Positions 43,297 through 52,530 of a stretch of DNA of 64,000 nucleotides are shown here, in pieces (position 1 is the stretch's first letter; each line of letters starts with the position of its first letter). The position numbers and the translations under genes are program-made. This DNA comes from Akkermansia muciniphila (lineage in GTDB: Bacteria; Verrucomicrobiota; Verrucomicrobiia; Verrucomicrobiales; Akkermansiaceae): contig CAMDAD010000003.1 in assembly GCA_945888515.1 (NCBI GenBank), positions 1 to 64,000 of the forward strand, in the 5' to 3' direction. The notes beneath the pieces are model-generated. The model saw only the letters and a program-made list of their open reading frames with translations. It was not told where the DNA came from and ran no database searches.

Positions 43297-44511
43297 TCAC
43301 TCACTTGCACCGAGCAACTCAACCATCGCCTTGCCCATTCCTTCTCCTACGTTCATGTAGGTCTCGGGATTGCCACCATAATGACTGCCGCTGCTTCCGC
43401 CGTTGGCGACAGGTTGGGTAAAGAACACGGCCGCCTTACCTTTGAATTCCGGGCTTTCCGCAAAGGCGAACATTTTTTTCGTTAGGGGCGCATTCATGTC
43501 GTGTTCCCCCAGTGTGGCGCACACAAACTTGGCATTGGGTGAATTGAAGTCTTTTTTCAGATCATTGAAGAGATGAGCCAGGTTCTTATCGTAATTCTCG
43601 ATGCTTCCCTTGCCAGCCTCGGCATTTCCCTGCCACCAGAAAAATCCGGCCACTTCAAATTTCGTCGCACTAGGATAATAGGTGGCCAATTCCTTGAGTG
43701 CATTTTGCGCTGCACCTACGTCTTGGTCATACTGGAGGCCTGCATACCAACCACTTTTTGCTTTGACGGCTTCACTGACTTTCCGATTCGAGCTCTCCGA
43801 GTCCCCTTCGTAGGATTTGCCGTCTTTTCCCGTGCCCACCGCACTGGGCGGCAACAAGTCCCAGCCGAGCGCACGATTGCCCACGCACGATTTCAGCAAC
43901 ATGACAGGAGCGTCAATGGTGTGCCCGAGATAATTCCCGATGCCGATTTCCGGGCCAAATTTCCCGCTGCCATTCCCATTTGCTGCTGTTAACCAATCAT
44001 TGTATTTCAGCTGGGCCATGCAGAAAAAGACATTGCGCACATCCTTCCGCACATTCCAGTTTCCTGCATCATCGACCAAATAAGGATATGTTTGAGCAGC
44101 ACCCCCCTTCAGCGGTCCCGGATTTCCGAAGCCCAGCATGTTGGACTGCCCCATCATAATGAACACCTGCACCGGCTTGCTCATATCGGCCTCTTTGCCA
44201 TCGGGATCCGGCAACACGTCGGGAAGAGCCTTGACGTTGATGGCACCTGCCGCTTTGTCGGCGGAGACCTTGCCCTGCTCTTTGAGAAAAGCGATGTCGG
44301 CCGCAGAAAGCTTGTCCTCGGTAAAGCTTAAGCTCTTGCCACTTGCCAAAATCACAGTCAGCGCGCCTTTTTCAGGTACATATGTTTTCAGCTCCACTTC
44401 AAAGGTGCGCACGCCATCGGAACTGGTCCAGGTGCGGGCTTGTGCTGTGACATTGCCAAAAAATAAAAAGGCAACTGCGGTGGCAGTGAATGGCAGACGA
44501 TTGTTTTTCAT
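43297..44511 (-). CDS. Secreted SASA-type carbohydrate esterase with SHD1-like N-terminal domain
   Basis: 404 aa. Signal peptide about 1-25 of MKNNRLPFTATAVAFLFFGN. Residues about 26-80 (RTWTSSDGVRTFEVELKTYV ... KLSAADIAFLKEQ) resemble the SHD1 domain often attached to planctomycete/verrucomicrobial exported enzymes. The catalytic domain has the SGNH/SASA nucleophile motif VFIMMGQSNMLGFG, the Gly-Asn elements GFFWWQGNAEAG and a C-terminal GSSGSHYGGNPETYMNVG holding the His. These enzymes remove acetyl groups from glycans. The open frame to 44571 is not needed, since the signal peptide fixes the start at 44511. Confidence 0.87.
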   Translation of the reverse strand: MKNNRLPFTATAVAFLFFGNVTAQARTWTSSDGVRTFEVELKTYVPEKGALTVILASGKSLSFTEDKLSAADIAFLKEQGKVSADKAAGAINVKALPDVLPDPDGKEADMSKPVQVFIMMGQSNMLGFGNPGPLKGGAAQTYPYLVDDAGNWNVRKDVRNVFFCMAQLKYNDWLTAANGNGSGKFGPEIGIGNYLGHTIDAPVMLLKSCVGNRALGWDLLPPSAVGTGKDGKSYEGDSESSNRKVSEAVKAKSGWYAGLQYDQDVGAAQNALKELATYYPSATKFEVAGFFWWQGNAEAGKGSIENYDKNLAHLFNDLKKDFNSPNAKFVCATLGEHDMNAPLTKKMFAFAESPEFKGKAAVFFTQPVANGGSSGSHYGGNPETYMNVGEGMGKAMVELLGASE

Positions 44512-44605
44512 GGTGCTGAGGATGGGAATGATGGCAAAATACGATTCGTTAGGAAAGGTTCTATCTGCCATTTTGTATGAAGCGAACTAAAGTCCACGCT
44601 CCCTG

Positions 44606-46270
44606 TTACTGCTTTTTGGGGGCGGGGCGCGGAATTTGGGAGAGCTCCACAATCTGTTTGGCGGCGATGAGTTTTTCTTTCAGTGCAGCATAGTCTACTT
44701 TTTGCACGGAAACGTTTTTTTCGATGGCTAGGCTGGCGGCGATGGCAGCGCTTTGCGACAGAGCCATAAATACCGGTTCCATGCGGATCGAGCCGTGGGC
44801 GACGTGGGAGGTGGACAAGGTGATCGGAGCAAAAAGGTTTTCGCATTCGCTCTCTTTCGGCATGATGGAACGAAAGGAAATGCCATAAGGTTTCGGTGGC
44901 ACGCGCCAGATGACGCCCTCATTTTGCACCTTGCCTTCGTCGGTCACGATGTGCTGGACACAGTGCGAGTCCATGCCGAAGGAGCCGAGCGCGACAGGAT
45001 CGGGCGCGGATTTTTTGCCTTCGCAATCGTGCTGGGTCATGACGTAGTCGCTGACCATGCGGCGTGCCTCGCGAATATAAATCATCCACGGCCAACCACC
45101 ATTGTCGGTGAATTCATCTTTGGCCAAACCATACGCGGCACTTTTTTTGCGGATTTCTTCCGGCACGCGTGGGCTGTGCGCCATGGTCCAGAGGAAGCCG
45201 CGGATGTAGATTTGATGCTGTTTTTCTATTTCACGGCGGCGTTCGTAGGAAGCCTCGGGATATTCGTAATTGGCACCCGGATGGTCGGAGCCGACGGCGT
45301 GCATGTTATTCCAATCTACTTTGGAGCCAGCGCCTTCGAGTGGTTCGATGAGAGCCGGCATACGCTTGTCCCCTGCTTCGAAGTTGCGCAGAAGAAGCTC
45401 GTGATCGATCTCTTCGTAGCCCTCGGGCTTTTCGATGGGGATGTGCAGCTTCGGATCGGTGGTGAGGCAGACGCGGTAGTTGAATGCCTGGATTTTTTTA
45501 TCGCCTTGCCCGTTGGTGAGTCCATCGATTTTCACGACATACGGCAACAAGCCGCTCTTTGGGTCGCCCGGCTTGATGTAGGGATCCACGTCTTTAGTGA
45601 AGTGGTCCTTGTCCTTTTGAGTGTAGTGAACGCGCGGGTCGGTATCGCCACGTCGCACACCGGCGATGCTTTCCCCATACTGGCTCTCCGCTTCTCGCCC
45701 GACGGTGTAGGTGACGCCTGCCGCGGCCATCAGATCGCCAACATAGGTAGCATCGATGAACATTTTGCCGCGGTAAGTTTTGCCGCTGAGGGTGGTGATG
45801 GACTCGATGCGTTTGCCGTTCATCTTCACACCCTTTTCACGATCCAACAATTCATTGTAGGCGACGGTGACTCCGGCATCGGCGATCATTTTCTGGAATA
45901 CTTTATAGCCAACGTGAGGCTCGAAGCTACGGACAAAATCTTTGCCATAGGCCGCCGCAACACCGTCATAAAATTCCGAGGCGACACCACCGAAGGTATT
46001 GCGTCTGCCGAGGAAATCCGTAGCTCCCAGACCGCTGGCACTCATGCCGCCGGGGAAAGCGACGGGATTGACGAGGATCACTGAGTGACCACGGCGTTTT
46101 GCATCGATGGCAGCAGTGACCGCACCGGAGGAATCGCCATAGACGACGATATCGTAGAGCGTGTCAGCATACGCTTGAGCGAAAACAAACGCCGACAGAG
46201 TGCTGACGATCCAGCGTGAGAGCTGTGAAGATACAGCACTGGTTCGCATGTGATTTTTTATGGCAAACAT
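44606..46270 (-). CDS. Exported FAD-dependent oxidoreductase (paralogue)
   Basis: 554 aa. Signal peptide (RWIVSTLSAFVFAQAYA), then YDIVVYGDSSGAVTAAIDAK. FPGGMSASGLGATDFLGR, FIDATYVGDLMAAAGVTYTV and GSIRMEPVFMALSQSAAIAA are in the same order as in the protein at 35619, including QYGES and a shared KLQAYCYR/KIQAFNYR segment. The two are clearly paralogues. The N-terminus could also start at 46249. Substrate unknown. It is upstream of the esterase gene on the same strand, gap 94 bp. Confidence 0.88.
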   Translation of the reverse strand: MFAIKNHMRTSAVSSQLSRWIVSTLSAFVFAQAYADTLYDIVVYGDSSGAVTAAIDAKRRGHSVILVNPVAFPGGMSASGLGATDFLGRRNTFGGVASEFYDGVAAAYGKDFVRSFEPHVGYKVFQKMIADAGVTVAYNELLDREKGVKMNGKRIESITTLSGKTYRGKMFIDATYVGDLMAAAGVTYTVGREAESQYGESIAGVRRGDTDPRVHYTQKDKDHFTKDVDPYIKPGDPKSGLLPYVVKIDGLTNGQGDKKIQAFNYRVCLTTDPKLHIPIEKPEGYEEIDHELLLRNFEAGDKRMPALIEPLEGAGSKVDWNNMHAVGSDHPGANYEYPEASYERRREIEKQHQIYIRGFLWTMAHSPRVPEEIRKKSAAYGLAKDEFTDNGGWPWMIYIREARRMVSDYVMTQHDCEGKKSAPDPVALGSFGMDSHCVQHIVTDEGKVQNEGVIWRVPPKPYGISFRSIMPKESECENLFAPITLSTSHVAHGSIRMEPVFMALSQSAAIAASLAIEKNVSVQKVDYAALKEKLIAAKQIVELSQIPRPAPKKQ

Positions 46271-46481
46271 TACTTGCGTAGTTTGGATGGTGTCATCTTT
46301 CCGTCAAGAAAATGCTGCGATCAATGGCACCGTGCCTGATGTGCTAATGTCGACAATTTCTTGACTCCTTCGAGGATCATGCGGAATGTCTCTCTGACTA
46401 AATTTTACTGACTTTTTCTGACCATTCTCACTGTAACCCATAGGTGCCCCATCAAATAGGCCTGCTATTTCGATCTGAATC

Positions 46482-49400
46482 ATGAAGTACTGCCTTTCTC
46501 CATCCATTCGAAATGAAACCGTTTGCGCATTGCTGGCGGCGCTGTCGATGATGTTCCAGGTGGAGGCCGCGACCCGCTACTGGAGTGCGAATGGCAGTAC
46601 TGCCGGCGGAGATGGAACATGGAATACCACCACCGTAAACCGCTGGGCGACCAATGCCGCTGGCCCTTGGTCTCTTGCTTGGAACAATACGACCAACGAC
46701 ATTGCCGAAAACAGTTCAGCCACGGCTAACATCACCCTCGGCTCGAATATTACTCTCGGCGGATTCACCCAGAAAGCGGGAGGAGGCAGCACTTCCAATT
46801 CCATCGAGCAAGGGAGCGGGCCTTTCACACTGACCTTAGGAGTAACCGGTGCTAACACGTTTCTTGCTGCTGCCAATAACACCACGGGGCGATCTCTCAT
46901 CATCAACGCCACCATCGCAGGAGGAACGGGAAAAAATCTCGTGCTCGCTGGTCCTGGCACGTCTGGCACGGGCAATATCACCTTGGGGCGCGCCAATACT
47001 TTCAGCGGCACCACTAGCTTCAGCGCGGGAGCTACGGGAGGAGCCAACGTCATTCTCAAACATCAACACGCGCTGCGAAACAGCACCGTCACCTTGAGCT
47101 CCGATGCCAGTTTGACTTTTGACAGCAGCGTTGCGGTGAATGCTTTCACTTTCGGTGGGCTCTCTGCCAGCAGTGCGGGCACCGGCTTTAATCTCGCTCT
47201 GCGCAACAACGCCAGTGCTCCCATCGCTCTGACGGTGGGGGGAAACAACAGCAGCACCAGCTACGGAGGGGTGCTCAGCGGAAGCGGATCACTGATCAAA
47301 AACGGCACCGGCACATTGACTCTCACGGCGGCAAATACGTTTACCGGAACCACCACGGTCAGCGCGGGGACTTTGCAAATGGATGGCAGCAGCACCAGCC
47401 CGACCACCATACAAAACGGCGCAACTCTCACCGGCCGTGGGGCCGTGAATGCAAGCGTCACCGTGGCGGCTGGCGGCAAGGTGACGCCCAGCGCCGGCAA
47501 TCTGACCGTTTCTCACCTGACATTCCAAGGCACGGCGACGGTTACCATTGGCAGTCTGTCCAGTTTCACGAGTGTCGCGGCCGTCAAGGTCACAAACACT
47601 TTGAGCACCAGCGCTAGCGTAGGAGCGGTGAAGATCAATCTGCCAACCACGCTCGGCTTCAATGGCACGTATCGTTTGATCGAATTCGGCAGCGGACCGG
47701 CGAATGCGAACGGCTTCTCGCTCGGCACAGTGCCCACGCTCGCCTGGAACCAAGTGGGCACACTACAGATCAACGGGAAGTTTTTGAACTACGTGATCAG
47801 CGGTGCGGGCGATACCAATCCACCCACCTTGAGCCAAACCTCACCCGCGAACAATGCCACCGGGGTGGCCGCAGGCGCGAACCTGGTCGCGACCTTCCAC
47901 GAGACCATCGTCGCGGGCACAGGGACTATCGAATTGCGACGGAGCAGCAATGGAACCTTGGTGGAATCGTTTAACGTAGCCTCGTCCACTCGATTGGCTT
48001 TCAGCGCAGCGCAGTTGACCATTGATCCGACCAATGCCCTGCCCACGGGGCAAAGTTATTACATACTGATCCCTGCTGGCGCCCTCCAGGATACCTCGGG
48101 CAATCACTATGCTGGCATCACCACCAACACCGGTTGGAAATTTACCGTGCCGGCGCCGACAGTGCTTTTCACGGATACGGGAAGCCCCGCGAACCCGCTA
48201 TGGAACACCATTTTGCCGACCTTGAACGATGGCTCCAATGATCCTGGTCCGGTGAATGGATCGGTCATCAATGTCAACAATACCGCCGTTGAGCTGGGGC
48301 TCTATGGCAATCGTCCGATTATAGTCCCCAATCTACGACTCCATGTGGCTTGTCACACATCCACGTCGAACGTCGATGATTTCACTCGTTGGTTTCAGAT
48401 CGATGGCAATACGCACATGCTGCGTGTCTTTGTGAACGATGAAAATACAGCAACCGCGCGCGCAGGGACGTCTTCGCACACCGAGGCATTCATGGCCGGG
48501 GGGTGGAATTACACCGATAACATGACTTATGAATGGACGGCCCGCTATACCATTGCCCGTCTCGAGCAGGGGTATTGCTGCTTCCAACTGAAAAATATTG
48601 ATGATGACTGGGCAGTTCAGCTCAGTATCGGGGCAAATGGTTCGCTGACCGTAAACAATCGCACTGGCAGTGATACGGTCGTCACAAATCCCGATGGCAG
48701 TGCGAAAAATTTCACCGGTGGCGGGTTTGATGTGCGCGTGCTCGACGATGGACTCAACTACAAGTTGTGGATCGATGGCGTATTGTATGCGTCCAGCAGC
48801 TACACCCGACTGACCAGCGATACAACCTTCCGGTGGGGTATGTATTTTGGTTCGAACAATCTCAATCCCCCTGCCACCTACAATGTCCTTCTGGTGAGTG
48901 GTGCCCAAGTAAAATCGTGGCCAGGTCGACTGACCACCGCCACCACGACACGCACAAAAGACAACAACAGCACGTTCCTGAACAACCCGCAGAGCTGGGT
49001 GGGCGATGTGGCTCCGGGCATTCACAATCAGGCGCTGTGGAACAGTACGGTCACCACCACCAACTCGACCACCCTTGCCGCCGATCAACAATGGGCGGGC
49101 CTGAGGATCGTTAATCCGGGCGGAGCCGTCACCATCAATGGCACCTCGCTTCTCACTCTCGATGACGCTGGCTTGGACATGACCACAGCCACACAAAACC
49201 TCACGGTAAACTGTCCCCTGCAGATGACGGTTCCCAGCTCTTGGACTGTGAATAGTGGCCGCACAGCAACCTTCAATGAAACCATCAGTGGCTATCCGGG
49301 ACTAACGATCGATGGCGGTGGAACCGTGCAGTTGAATGTCGCAAACAGCTATGGCGGAGATACTACAGTTGTCGGCGGCACCGTGCGAGCCAACGAGGAT

Positions 49401-51023
49401 GCGGCATTAAGCAACGGCGTTCTCATCTTGGACGGCGGAAATTTATCGAACACCGTAAGCGCGACCTTGGATAACGACGTGATACTGAGTGCGAACGCAA
49501 TCGTCACCACAACACAAACGCTCACCTTAACGGGCTCCATCACGGGCACCGGCTCGCTGACAAAAAACAGCTCTGGCACGCTCGTTTTAGCGGGCGTAAA
49601 TACGTTCACAAGTCCCACCCTCGTCAATGCGGGCACGCTGACCATCAGTCATCCCCTCTCCCTTTTGACCACGTCGGGCATCATCTTGGCGAACGGAACG
49701 ATATTGCAACCGAGTATCGATGGCATCGTCCTCACCGCACCCATCACAGTGGCCAGCAGTGGAAACATCAGCACCATCAGCGCCCCTACGAACGCCCCCG
49801 GCATCGGAGTCGTCTCCACGCTCACGCTCAGAAGTGTGCTGTCTGGCAGTGGCGATGTCACATTTACCAGCAGCGTTGATCAGAACGCCTTGTCCACCGT
49901 TTTCCTCGGTGCAAAAAATACCTACACGGGAAATACCTTGCTCGACACATCGGGAACCAATGCCACACAAATCATCCTCAAACTTGGCACCAACAACGCT
50001 TTGCCCGTCACCACCGTTCTGACCATCGATGGGCAAGTCGGAGCAGGTACAGGACGTTTTTCGGAGCTGAATCTCAACGGCTTCCACCAACAACTCGCTG
50101 GCTTGACAAACACCACCCGCAACCTGCGAATGCAACGCATCGTCAACAGCAACATCTCCGCACCCGCCACACTGACGATCAACAATAGCAGCAACCATAC
50201 CTTTTCCGGTATCCTTGGTGGGAGTGCCAGTGGCTCGGTATCAGCGGCCGCCATGCCGGGATCAACAAACGGAAATAACTTCGGACTCACCAAGAGCGGC
50301 GCGGGCACTTTCACCCTCACGGAAACAAACAGCTATTCGGGCCATACGACTGTCAGCGGCGGCACTCTCAGCTTGGGCGCGAATAATACCGACAACGACA
50401 ACTCCACCGTCACCATCGCCGCTTCCGGTGCATTGTTGAAACTCAATTTCACAGGCACCGATACCGTGGCGAAACTGTATATCGGCACCTCCCAAAAGCC
50501 TGCGGGAGTCTATGGTCACAGCACTACGGGCGCCCCCAATGGCGGTCTGGGCGTCGGAGCGATGAATGCCTACTTCGCCAGCGGCACCGGCACTCTCACC
50601 GTCACGGACTCCCCGGCCGCCTATGCCATGTGGGTCACAGCAAACGCCCCCGTGACGGGAAATGACCCAGCGGACGATGAAGACGGTGATGGAGTCGCCA
50701 ATGTGATCGAGTTCGTCCTCAGCGGCAGCAGCTCCACCAACGATGCCGCCAAGCTACCGAAAGCTACGCAATCAAACGGCACTGTCGTCTTCAGCTTCAC
50801 GCGCGACCAGGTGTCCATCGATGGCTCCACGATCGTGGAAATCGAAGTCAGTCCCGATCTAACCGACTGGACCACCAGCTACCCGGTTCCCGCCGCAGCC
50901 ACGAATAATCCGAGCGGTGTGAGCGTGCAAAAAAACACCCCCTCCGCAGGGAAAGACACGATCACACTGACTCTACCCGCCGCTAATCATAGTCGTTTCG
51001 CGCGACTCAAGGTAACGCGCTGA
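46482..51023 (+). CDS. Large secreted protein with autotransporter-associated beta-strand (PATR) repeats
   Basis: 1513 aa. Signal peptide about 1-29. Recurrent PATR units: about 150-185, 266-302 (SLIKNGTGTLTLTAANTFTG), 936-971, 1021-1059 (SLTKNSSGTLVLAGVNTFTS) and 1266-1298 (GLTKSGAGTFTLTETNSYSG). An SbsA-like Ig domain lies at about 445-560 (SPANNATGVAAGANLVATFH). About 570-830 looks like a jelly-roll/LamG-type domain. A DxDGDG calcium-type turn occurs at about 1395-1412. The protein ends with a short beta domain (RFARLKVTR). No autotransporter barrel or PEP-CTERM is seen, so how it is held at the surface is unclear. Possible adhesin or S-layer-like protein. Confidence 0.85.
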   Translation: MKYCLSPSIRNETVCALLAALSMMFQVEAATRYWSANGSTAGGDGTWNTTTVNRWATNAAGPWSLAWNNTTNDIAENSSATANITLGSNITLGGFTQKAGGGSTSNSIEQGSGPFTLTLGVTGANTFLAAANNTTGRSLIINATIAGGTGKNLVLAGPGTSGTGNITLGRANTFSGTTSFSAGATGGANVILKHQHALRNSTVTLSSDASLTFDSSVAVNAFTFGGLSASSAGTGFNLALRNNASAPIALTVGGNNSSTSYGGVLSGSGSLIKNGTGTLTLTAANTFTGTTTVSAGTLQMDGSSTSPTTIQNGATLTGRGAVNASVTVAAGGKVTPSAGNLTVSHLTFQGTATVTIGSLSSFTSVAAVKVTNTLSTSASVGAVKINLPTTLGFNGTYRLIEFGSGPANANGFSLGTVPTLAWNQVGTLQINGKFLNYVISGAGDTNPPTLSQTSPANNATGVAAGANLVATFHETIVAGTGTIELRRSSNGTLVESFNVASSTRLAFSAAQLTIDPTNALPTGQSYYILIPAGALQDTSGNHYAGITTNTGWKFTVPAPTVLFTDTGSPANPLWNTILPTLNDGSNDPGPVNGSVINVNNTAVELGLYGNRPIIVPNLRLHVACHTSTSNVDDFTRWFQIDGNTHMLRVFVNDENTATARAGTSSHTEAFMAGGWNYTDNMTYEWTARYTIARLEQGYCCFQLKNIDDDWAVQLSIGANGSLTVNNRTGSDTVVTNPDGSAKNFTGGGFDVRVLDDGLNYKLWIDGVLYASSSYTRLTSDTTFRWGMYFGSNNLNPPATYNVLLVSGAQVKSWPGRLTTATTTRTKDNNSTFLNNPQSWVGDVAPGIHNQALWNSTVTTTNSTTLAADQQWAGLRIVNPGGAVTINGTSLLTLDDAGLDMTTATQNLTVNCPLQMTVPSSWTVNSGRTATFNETISGYPGLTIDGGGTVQLNVANSYGGDTTVVGGTVRANEDAALSNGVLILDGGNLSNTVSATLDNDVILSANAIVTTTQTLTLTGSITGTGSLTKNSSGTLVLAGVNTFTSPTLVNAGTLTISHPLSLLTTSGIILANGTILQPSIDGIVLTAPITVASSGNISTISAPTNAPGIGVVSTLTLRSVLSGSGDVTFTSSVDQNALSTVFLGAKNTYTGNTLLDTSGTNATQIILKLGTNNALPVTTVLTIDGQVGAGTGRFSELNLNGFHQQLAGLTNTTRNLRMQRIVNSNISAPATLTINNSSNHTFSGILGGSASGSVSAAAMPGSTNGNNFGLTKSGAGTFTLTETNSYSGHTTVSGGTLSLGANNTDNDNSTVTIAASGALLKLNFTGTDTVAKLYIGTSQKPAGVYGHSTTGAPNGGLGVGAMNAYFASGTGTLTVTDSPAAYAMWVTANAPVTGNDPADDEDGDGVANVIEFVLSGSSSTNDAAKLPKATQSNGTVVFSFTRDQVSIDGSTIVEIEVSPDLTDWTTSYPVPAAATNNPSGVSVQKNTPSAGKDTITLTLPAANHSRFARLKVTR

Positions 51024-51051
51024 CGCGACACGGCAACATTTCCGTTTTCCG

Positions 51052-52464
51052 TTAGGCCAGAAACTCCTTGATCGGCCCTGTCTGATCGCCCTTGAGGCCG
51101 GGATCGAGATCGCCGAAGTGTTTGATCGGATTGCCGTAGGCGTTAAGGATGGTGGTATAGAAGTTGCCGAGAGTCTTGTGACCTTCCTTGCCCCAATGCG
51201 GCAGTCGTATGTAGCGATTGCCTAGATTCATCTTGGTATTGGCACCAGCCATAATCACAAAAGGGAACTCCGTGCCGTGACTGTGGTGCGTTTCTCCGGA
51301 ATCGGGGAAATAGAAAATCATCGTATTGTCAAACATCGTGCCATTGCCCTCGGGCACGCTCTTGAGGCGGGTCACGATGCGATTGACCAGCTCCATGTGG
51401 TGGTGCTCGGTGCGTTTGCGAACTTCCTCCGCAGCGAGATTTTTCACGGGCTTGCCGTGGCCGATGTCGTGCATGTTGACTTTTTCCCCCTCGATGCCCG
51501 GAATGCCAGTATAGTCGTGACCGAGCTCATCGACAGTGAACGCGACAACATGGGTCAGGCCGGAAATGAGCGAGGACAGCAGCACCTCAGTATGACCGAT
51601 CTGACGCGTGTAGGTGTTCATATCATTTGAGAGATACTTGCTTTCGAGCTGGGGCACGTGTTTACGAACGGCATCAGCCATCATGTCGACCTTGCGATCG
51701 CGCTCACGGATGTCCTCGATCGAGCTGGCGTAGTTGCCGACTTTCTTTTTCTCAAAGCCAGCAAGATGTCGGGCGAGTTCCGTTTGATTACCCGCAGCAA
51801 ACTCCAGCACCTTGCGTTCGAGTTGATAGCGAATTTGATCGTTTTTATCAGAGGAAACGGATTTGAAAATCTCATCGACCGCAATGCCCGGGCCGCCGAA
51901 AGCGTAGTTCGGTTGCTGCGGACCGCGTGCGGAGAAACCCTTGGCGATGCCATCGAGACCACCACGCGCATTGCCGCCACCCGTGGGGAAACAAGCGAGC
52001 TCGATATGCTCCATCGGCGAAGGAAAAAGTTTCGCCAACTCGAAATCGACGGTCGCCCATTTGATCGAGCTGAGACGCTCATTTGCTTTATAGACACCGA
52101 GCGATGAGCACCACGAGTGGTGGCCGGTGGTGCACATTTTCCCAGAGAGTCCCTGAAGAATCGTGAGGTTCGCTTTGTGCTCTTCTAGCGGGCTCATCCA
52201 TTCCGGCAGGGTGTGCGGGGAGAGATCCACCTCGTAGGGAAGATTCTGCTTTTCCTTGTCCATCTCCTCCTTACCAAAGGAAGGTGGCACCATCACTTTG
52301 GGAAACAAGCCGTTCCCACGATGCATAAAAATGAAACGCATCGGTGGACGACTCACCGTGCCACCGATGAGGGGAGTCGCAGAAATACGCGGCATCACGC
52401 CAGGAAGCGACAGCCCGCCCATAGCAAGAAAGGCATTGCGAATGAATTCACGTCGGTTGTTCAT
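51052..52464 (-). CDS. DUF1552 domain protein with Tat-like leader
   Basis: 470 aa. The N-terminus MNNRREFIRNAFLAMGGLSL has a twin-arginine (RREF) export signal. The body matches the DUF1552 family of planctomycete/verrucomicrobial proteins: MRFIFMHRGNGLFPKVM, LTILQGLSGKM, GHHSWCSSLG, HDIGHGKP and YFPDSGETHHSHGTEFPFVI. Several His/Asp residues are arranged as in metal-dependent hydrolases (alkaline phosphatase-like fold), but activity is unproven. It is always paired with a DUF1592-type cytochrome protein, as here (66 bp downstream of it). Confidence 0.9.
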   Translation of the reverse strand: MNNRREFIRNAFLAMGGLSLPGVMPRISATPLIGGTVSRPPMRFIFMHRGNGLFPKVMVPPSFGKEEMDKEKQNLPYEVDLSPHTLPEWMSPLEEHKANLTILQGLSGKMCTTGHHSWCSSLGVYKANERLSSIKWATVDFELAKLFPSPMEHIELACFPTGGGNARGGLDGIAKGFSARGPQQPNYAFGGPGIAVDEIFKSVSSDKNDQIRYQLERKVLEFAAGNQTELARHLAGFEKKKVGNYASSIEDIRERDRKVDMMADAVRKHVPQLESKYLSNDMNTYTRQIGHTEVLLSSLISGLTHVVAFTVDELGHDYTGIPGIEGEKVNMHDIGHGKPVKNLAAEEVRKRTEHHHMELVNRIVTRLKSVPEGNGTMFDNTMIFYFPDSGETHHSHGTEFPFVIMAGANTKMNLGNRYIRLPHWGKEGHKTLGNFYTTILNAYGNPIKHFGDLDPGLKGDQTGPIKEFLA

Positions 52465-52530
52465 GGTCGATTGTAGTTACGGTAGTAGATACGATTTTAT
52501 ATACAAGTTTTATCGATTCTGGCGGTCTAT

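Noticed and set aside
44753-46084. 443-codon plus-strand frame
   Set aside because: Mirror of the FAD-oxidoreductase gene, whose paralogue at 35619 shows which strand codes.
46482-51023. Possible DNA tandem repeats or CRISPR-like array in the PATR gene
   Set aside because: Similarity is at protein level and diverged; units are irregular in length and inside one open frame.
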